The notes beneath the pieces are model-generated. The model ran no database searches. It had not been told where the DNA came from and worked only from the letters and a program-made list of their open reading frames with translations. From assembly GCA_963773845.1 (NCBI GenBank), contig CAVZCU010000012.1, positions 1-64,000 of the forward strand: a stretch of 64,000 bases of DNA, in the 5' to 3' direction. Source of the DNA: SIAJ01 sp963773845. Its GTDB lineage: Bacteria > Planctomycetota > Planctomycetia > Gemmatales > Gemmataceae. Position numbers and translations under genes: made by a program. Below, piece after piece: positions 58,532 to 64,000 of this stretch (positions are counted from its first letter, which is position 1; each line of letters begins with the position of its first letter).

Positions 58532-60740
58532 GTGACCGCCAAACCGATTCCCCCCGCAATCCGCACCACTCGCGGCCGGCCCATGCCGTTGGGCGTGACG
58601 ACTGCGCACGACGGGCTCAACTTCGCGCTGCTCTGCCGGCACGGGACCGCAGTCACACTCGTCGTTCAGCCGATGAACGGGTGTGACAATCCCATTGCCG
58701 AAATCGCGCTCGATCCACGCTTGCATCGCACCGGCGACCACTGGCATATCGCGGTCGCCGGGCTGCCATTGCAAGGCTTCCGCTACGGCTGGCGCGTCGA
58801 TGGGCCGACCGGCGCCGGGCATCGATATGATTCGACCCAGACTCTCCTCGATCCTGCATCGCCTTTGCTTTCCGGCGGCGCCATTTGGGGCGAGAGCTGT
58901 GAGCGCGAGCGGCACCGCACGTGCCGCCGCAGCCTGTATTATCGGGGTCCGCGCTACGACTGGGGCGAGGATGCACCGCCGCTCGTGCCGCACGAAGAGA
59001 CCATCGTTTACGAACTCCATGTCCGCGGCTTCACTTGCCATCCATCATCGGGGGTGTCGCATCCCGGCACCTTCGCGGGCCTCGCGGAAAAGGTTCCCTA
59101 TCTCAAGTGGCTCGGTGTGACGGCCGTCGAGCTCTTGCCAATCCACGAGTTCAATGAGGACGAGTGCCCATTCGTCAACCCGAAGACCGGCCAGCGCAAC
59201 CGCGACTTCTGGGGCTACAACTCGATTGCCTTCGCCGCCGTCAAAGCGGCGTATGCGGCAAGCGCCGAGAATCACGGCCAAATGCACGAATTTCGCGACA
59301 TGGTGAAGGCCTTTCACGAGGCCGGTATTGAAGTCTGGCTCGACGTCGTTTTCAATCACACTGGCGAAGGGGACGACCGCGGCCGTACTTACTCGTTTCG
59401 CGGGCTGGACAACACGATTTATTACATGCTTACCGAGGACGGGCGTTATCAGAACTTCACCGGTTGCGGCAACACCATGAACTGCAACCATCCGATCGTT
59501 CGCGATCTGATGATGCAGTGCCTGCGCTTCTGGGTCGGCGAGATGCACATCGATGGCCTGCGTTTCGATCTCGCCAGCATTTTCGGCCGCAATCCGAAGG
59601 GGGAAGTGCTGCCCGAACCGCCGGTGATCGAGGCCATTGCCGAGGACGGCGTCCTGCGCGGGACCAAGCTAATCGCCGAACCTTGGGATGCCGCGGGGCT
59701 CTACCAGGTCGGACGGTTTCCCTATGGCGGCACGCTGGAGCGAATGGAACGGCCGCTACCGCGACGACGTTCGACGGTTCTGGAGAGGCGATCCGGACAC
59801 CATTGGGGGCCTTTGCACGCGCATCACCGGCAGTTCCGATCTCTATCAATGGAACGGCCGGTTGCCCCGGCATTCCGTCAACTATGTCACCTGCCACGAC
59901 GGCTTCACGCTGCGCGATCTCGTGAGTTACAACGACAAGCACAACGAGGCGAACGGCGAAGGCAACCGCGACGGCTGGGATGAAAATCATTCCTGGAACT
60001 GCGGCGTCGAGGGAGATACGACGGACCCGCAGGTACTCGCGTTGCGCATGCGCCAGGCGAAGAACTTCGTAGCCACACTGATGCTCTCGCAGGGCATTCC
60101 CATGCTGACGGCCGGCGACGAATTCCTGCGCACGCAGCAGGGAAACAACAACGCCTGGTGCCAGGACAATGAAGTGAGCTGGGTCGACTGGACTCTTGCC
60201 GAGACGAACAAGGATTTCCTGCGTTTCGTCCGCGAGATGATTCTGTTCCGCAGGCGGCATCCGGCCCTGCGCCGTCGCAACTTCTTCCGCGGCGAATTCG
60301 CGAAGCCGGAGCCCATTATCAAGGTGTTCGCGACCGGCGACAGCGGCATCCTGAAGCGGCCGGCCCCGAAGTCTCCGCCATTGCCGCCATCGATGGTCGG
60401 CCTCGCCGACGTCTATTGGCATGGAACAGAACCAAACGCTCCTGACTTTTCCGCCGAATCGCGTGAAGTCGCCTTCACAATCGATGGCCGCTTCACTGGA
60501 CGCGAGGACGAGCAGCCGCGCGGCGATTCTGACATTTATGTCGCCATTAATGGCAATGACATGGCGACGGCATTCATGATCCCGATCGGTCCGCAGGGTC
60601 GGCGCTGGCGTCGCGTAGTCGATACGTCACTGGCGAGCCCCGACGACATCGTGCCGGAAAGTGTCGGCAAAGTGATTGCAGAAGGCAGCCGCTATCCTGT
60701 CGGACCATTCTCGCTGGTAGTGCTTGTTTCCGAGTCCTGA
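58532..60740 (+). CDS. glgX: Glycogen debranching enzyme GlgX/TreX type (frameshifted)
   Basis: About 735 residues from GTG 58532 (AGGAG at 58516-58520) with one base too many near 59740. A GH13 isoamylase-type enzyme that cleaves alpha-1,6 branches of glycogen. N-terminal CBM48-like beta-sandwich about 15-110 (PLGVTTAHDGLNFALLCRHG), then the catalytic barrel with conserved regions DVVFNHTGEG, GLRFDLASIF (nucleophile Asp near 345), LIAEPWDAAG (acid Glu near 383) and VTCHDGFTL (Asp near 455). QGNNNAWCQDNEVSWVDWTL is typical of GlgX/TreX. The C-terminal beta domain begins near 590. The catalytic acid and third Asp are on different sides of the break. No other glycogen gene is nearby. Confidence 0.93.
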
Positions 60741-60899
60741 CCTGGGACTCACGCGCCAGGGACGAACGCGTTGTTGCCGATGTTCACCGACTGCCCGGTT
60801 CTATGGCAAGACCTCTCGGCAGTGTGAACTTCAGCATTGGCCTCCTACAATTCCTCTCTTCCGGTTCGTCCACCATCTGCCCACTTGAGAGTCATCATT

Positions 60900-62991
60900 A
60901 TGCGATACCGGTTCTTTGTCGCGGCACTTGCCGCACTGGCGGGAGCGAGCATGTTGGGTTCCCCGCTTTTCGGCGATGAGGGCATGTGGCTTTACAACAA
61001 TGCCCCCAAGGACTATCTGAAGGCCAAATATGGCTTCGAACCGACCGACGCCTGGCTCGATCACCTGCGGCTCGCCAGCGTGCGGTTCAATTCGGGCGGG
61101 TCCGGCTCATTTGTCTCGCCTAATGGCTTGGTGCTCACGAACCATCATGTGGGCGCCGATGATTTGCAGAAACTATCGACCAAAGAGCTCGACTACCTGA
61201 AACACGGGTTCCATGCTCACACCTTGGCCGAAGAGAAGAAAACAGAGGGTTTGGAACTCAACGTCCTTCTGAAAATTGAGGACGTCACTTCCAAGGTCCA
61301 GTCGGCGGTCAAGGAAGGCATGTCCCCGGCCGATGCCTTCGCGGCCCGTCGTAAAGTGATGGCCGAAATCGAAAAGGCGGCCGCCGACAAGTCGAAGCAT
61401 ATCCGCGCGGACGTCGTCACCCTGTACGCCGGCGGACTGTATCATCTCTACACGTTCAAACAGTACACCGACATTCGCCTCGTCTTTGCACCGGAACAGC
61501 AAGCCGCATTTTATGGGGGGGACCCGGACAATTTCGAATACCCGCGGTACGACCTCGACATTTGCTTGTTCCGCGTTTACGAGAACGACAAGCCGGTCCA
61601 TGTCGAGCACTACTTGAAATGGAGCCCGAACGGCTCGAAAGACGGCGAGTTGGTGTTCGTGTCGGGACACCCTGGCCGGACCAATCGCCAGGATACGGTG
61701 GACGAGTTGGAGTACATCCGCGATCGCCAATACCCGACACAACTCGCGATTCTCAACCGGCGTGAGGTTCTCTACACGGCGTGGGGCGAACGCTCGGATG
61801 AAAACCGACGCCGGGTGAAGGACGATCTTTTCGGAGTACAGAACAGCCGCAAAGCACGCATCGGTGGCCTTGGCGGGCTGCTCGATCCCAAGCTGTTCGG
61901 CGCAAGGTCGCCGAGGAGCACCGCCTTCGCGACTTCATCAAGAAGGAAAACCTGGCGGATGCGGCGAAGGCATTTACGACCATTGCCGAGGCCGAGAAGT
62001 TGTTGCGGAAACTGCGCGCGACGTCAACATGCTGGAAAATGGCTACGGATTTTCGGGGCACTCGTTCACTATCGCCCGGACCTTGCTGCGCGCGAGTGAG
62101 GAGTTGCCCAAACCTTCCGGCGAGCGCCTCAGCGAGTTCGGCGATGCCCGGTTACCGTCGCTTGAGCTGCGGCTCTTTTCCGACGAGCCAATCTATGAGG
62201 ATCTGGAGACTCTGAAGCTCACGGATTCGTTGACGTACCTGGCGTCTATATACGGGGCCGACAATCCGCTGGTGAAGAAAGTGCTCGCGGGCAAGTCGCC
62301 GAGTGAGCGGGCATACGAGTTGATCGCCGGCACCAAGGTCCGCGACGTCGCGTTCCGCAAGAAGTTATTCGAGGGCGGCAAGAAGGCGGTGGACGCGGCG
62401 AAAGATCCGATGATCGAATTTGCCCGGCTGATCGACCCCGAGGCACGCGGCTTTCGCAAGCAATTCGAAAATCAGGTTCAGGAGCCGAAACGCCAGGCCG
62501 CGGCTGCCATTGCGAAGGCCCGCTTTGCCTTGGACGGAACGAAAACCTACCCGGACGCGACCTTCACATTGCGACTCGCATTTGGGACTGTCAAGGGATA
62601 CACGGAGAATGGCCACCATGTCCCGCCCTACACCACGATGGCCGGGCTCTACGTTCGGGCGAAAGAACACAACAATCAGGCGCCATTCGATCTGCCCGAG
62701 CGCTGGGTCGAACGGAAAAGTAAGCTCGATCTGTCGACACCGTTCAATTTCGTGTGCACGGCCGACATCATTGGCGGCAACTCGGGCAGCCCGGTCGTGA
62801 ACAAGAATGGCGAGTTCGTCGGGATTATCTTCGACGGAAACATTCAGTCGCTGGTGCTCGATTTTCTTTTCGACGACCAAGTCGCCCGAGCGGTGAGTGT
62901 CGATTCTCGGGCCATCATTGAAGCTCTGCGCAAGGTTTACGACGCGGGCGAGATCGCCGACGAATTGCAAGGTAAGTCACGGACTCAGTGA
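60900..62991 (+). CDS. Peptidase family S46 (dipeptidyl-peptidase 7/11-like), two frameshifts
   Basis: About 697 residues, the family's usual size, with missing bases near 61905 and 62015. ATG 60900 begins a signal peptide (MRYRFFVAALAALAGASMLG). The mature start DEGMWLYNNAPKDYL is typical of S46. Catalytic His in NGLVLTNHHVG (about 75-85), Asp near 230 (GGDPDNFEYPRYDLDICLFR) and Ser near 628 (DIIGGNSGSPVVNKNGEFVG) are all present. The residue four to six positions before the Ser-containing loop's end that decides S1 preference (Gly/Asp/Arg) cannot be placed safely here. It removes dipeptides from peptides in the periplasm. Single gene with a strong terminator behind. Confidence 0.9.
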
Positions 62992-63011
62992 GTATCGATC
63001 CCTGAATATTG

Positions 63012-63037
63012 GAGGACGGTCAATCGCGACCGTCCTC
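63012..63037 (+). terminator. Hairpin terminator after the S46 peptidase gene
   Basis: GAGGACGGTC (63012-63021) and GACCGTCCTC (63028-63037) pair perfectly with loop AATCGC, followed by AATTCTTCG. Twenty bases after the stop codon. Confidence 0.82.
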
Positions 63038-63249
63038 AATTCTTCGCTCACAGAAGAGAGAGCGCGCGAAGCTCAAAGTTTTTCGGCCGCACCTAAAAAC
63101 CTTAGTGGGCAAGCTTGAACATTTCTGTGCCGAGCATTCCTATCAGGACTTCGAAGTGTTGTATGTATTGACGGTATCCCACCTGAACCCCCCGCCTTAA
63201 CCGGGGCGGTCGTCGGTCCAATTCGAATTCTGCAGACGGAGGTCCATCT

Positions 63250-63710
63250 GTGACGACATCACCGCGCGCTGCGCTGTTCGCCGCCCCCACCCTGATCGCT
63301 CTGGCCGGCGCCGCATTAATTGCTCGTCATGCCCAATGGTCTTCGAGCGCTTCGTCCAATGGCTTGGATCGAATCGAAAAGGACTACGTGATCGATCCCT
63401 CCGTCGTCGACGACGATTCGGGGCGCATTGCATACGAAAAGCAAATCGTCGCAATGGAGTTGCTGAGGGGCAATTGCACGGTCGCGCAAGCGGCCGATCG
63501 ATTTCGACCGCTCTTGAAATCGAGTTCGGAGAAGTCCGCCAACATGCTCTCGATCTGGCATGCGCGAACGGAATGGGAATGCGCGGTTCGTCAGGCCGTG
63601 GCGTTTGCTCGGTCGCTTTCGCGCAGCGCCCCGACCGCTTCGAGCCGGCGATGGTGGAAATCGACGCTGATGCCGCGGTGTTATTGGAGTCCGATCAACC
63701 ATTGCAATGA
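63250..63710 (+). CDS. Small single-pass membrane protein (frameshifted)
   Basis: About 153 residues with one missing base near 63620. GTG 63250 has GGAGG at 63238-63242, which fixes the start. An N-terminal membrane anchor (MTTSPRAALFAAPTLIALAG, about 8-27) precedes a soluble, mostly helical domain (GRIAYEKQIVAMELLRGNCT, VAQAADRFRPLLKSSSEKSA) with several Cys (NCTV, WECAV). The corrected ending is RPDRFEPAMVEIDADAAVLL. The family is not recognised; short proteins with this look occur near sigma genes in planctomycetes but none is adjacent. The two short readings of the 3' part are both otherwise non-standard. Confidence 0.6.
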
Positions 63711-63897
63711 TTTTCCCCGGGGCAACGACTGCTCATTCGTGGGGCAGCGCGGGCATTCGCGCAATGAAATCGATCCTTTCGTGATGATCGCAAGTGCTTA
63801 TCATTGCATATCTTAGGCAGCAACTAAAGAAACAATCTTAGAGCATATGGCACGCGAATCGCTTATTCACCTCTCCAACTGATGGCTTTGGCACTTA

Positions 63898-63990
63898 GGC
63901 AGCGGCGGGAAAATAAAATTGCGGCAAGCATTGGGAGAATCGAGCAGGCTCAACAGCGTCCGCTTGATAGATCATTTTCCCGCTGCTGCC
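63898..63990. repeat. 17-bp inverted repeat near the window end
   Basis: GGCAGCGGCGGGAAAAT (63898-63914) and ATTTTCCCGCTGCTGCC (63974-63990) are reverse complements at 16 of 17 positions across 59 bases. TTAGGCAGC also occurs earlier, near 63812. It may be the edge of an element that continues beyond the window. No gene is seen in 63711-64000. Confidence 0.65.
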
Positions 63991-64000
63991 CAAGACCTCG

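Overview
The window looks like a chromosomal segment of a planctomycete, most likely a Gemmata-type member (Gemmataceae/Gemmatales). This rests on gene content, not on a marker gene: ECF sigma factors fused to membrane and sensor domains, a divergent sigma factor/Ser-Thr kinase pair, DUF1501 and DUF1800 partners, the DUF1549/DUF1553 (PSD1)-PPC-DUF1501 set, a cytochrome c-WD40 protein, DUF4159, DUF6807, zinc-ribbon proteins with one membrane helix, and several families of palindromic intergenic repeats. No rRNA, tRNA, CRISPR array or complete insertion sequence was found.

Layout. 0.3-2.5 kb: a frameshifted HTH gene, a repeat cluster and a protein with a metalloprotease-like motif. 2.5-6 kb: membrane Ser/Thr kinase divergent from an ECF sigma factor, then a secreted His/Tyr-rich protein. 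6-8.3 kb: beta-propeller, TfoX-like and unknown proteins. 8.4-10.9 kb: DUF1800-DUF1501 pair. 11.5-22.5 kb: four consecutive paralogous genes on the minus strand, each an ECF sigma factor joined through one membrane helix to carboxypeptidase-regulatory-like domains. 22.6-31.3 kb: cytochrome c-WD40, PSD1, PPC-domain and DUF1501 genes, all on the minus strand. 31.6-44.8 kb: mostly housekeeping and metabolic genes (PhzF, ArgJ, DUF4159, intradiol dioxygenase, TPR-like, pterin dehydratase, DUF6807, a toxin-antitoxin-like pair, RidA, a beta-propeller and a B12 radical SAM enzyme). 44.9-47 kb: groES-groEL. 47.2-53.2 kb: a fifth sigma fusion, with WD40 repeats, behind a hydrolase-like gene. 53.6-64 kb: zinc-ribbon protein, pyruvate carboxylase, a transposase remnant, GlgX, an S46 peptidase and a small membrane protein.

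Data quality matters for every reader. About 18 genes, including groEL, pyc, argJ and glgX, are interrupted by roughly 30 one- or two-base indels, while the correct frame on either side stays intact and conserved. I read these mainly as sequencing or assembly errors, so interrupted genes are annotated here as single loci with the break positions stated.

The most notable biology is the concentration of membrane-tethered sigma factors: five one-polypeptide sigma-TM-sensor fusions plus one sigma/kinase pair within about 48 kb. The four in tandem form a likely operon. The second notable layer is a set of at least six repeat families lying in gene borders, one of which appears to have replaced the 5' end of the cytochrome c-WD40 gene.
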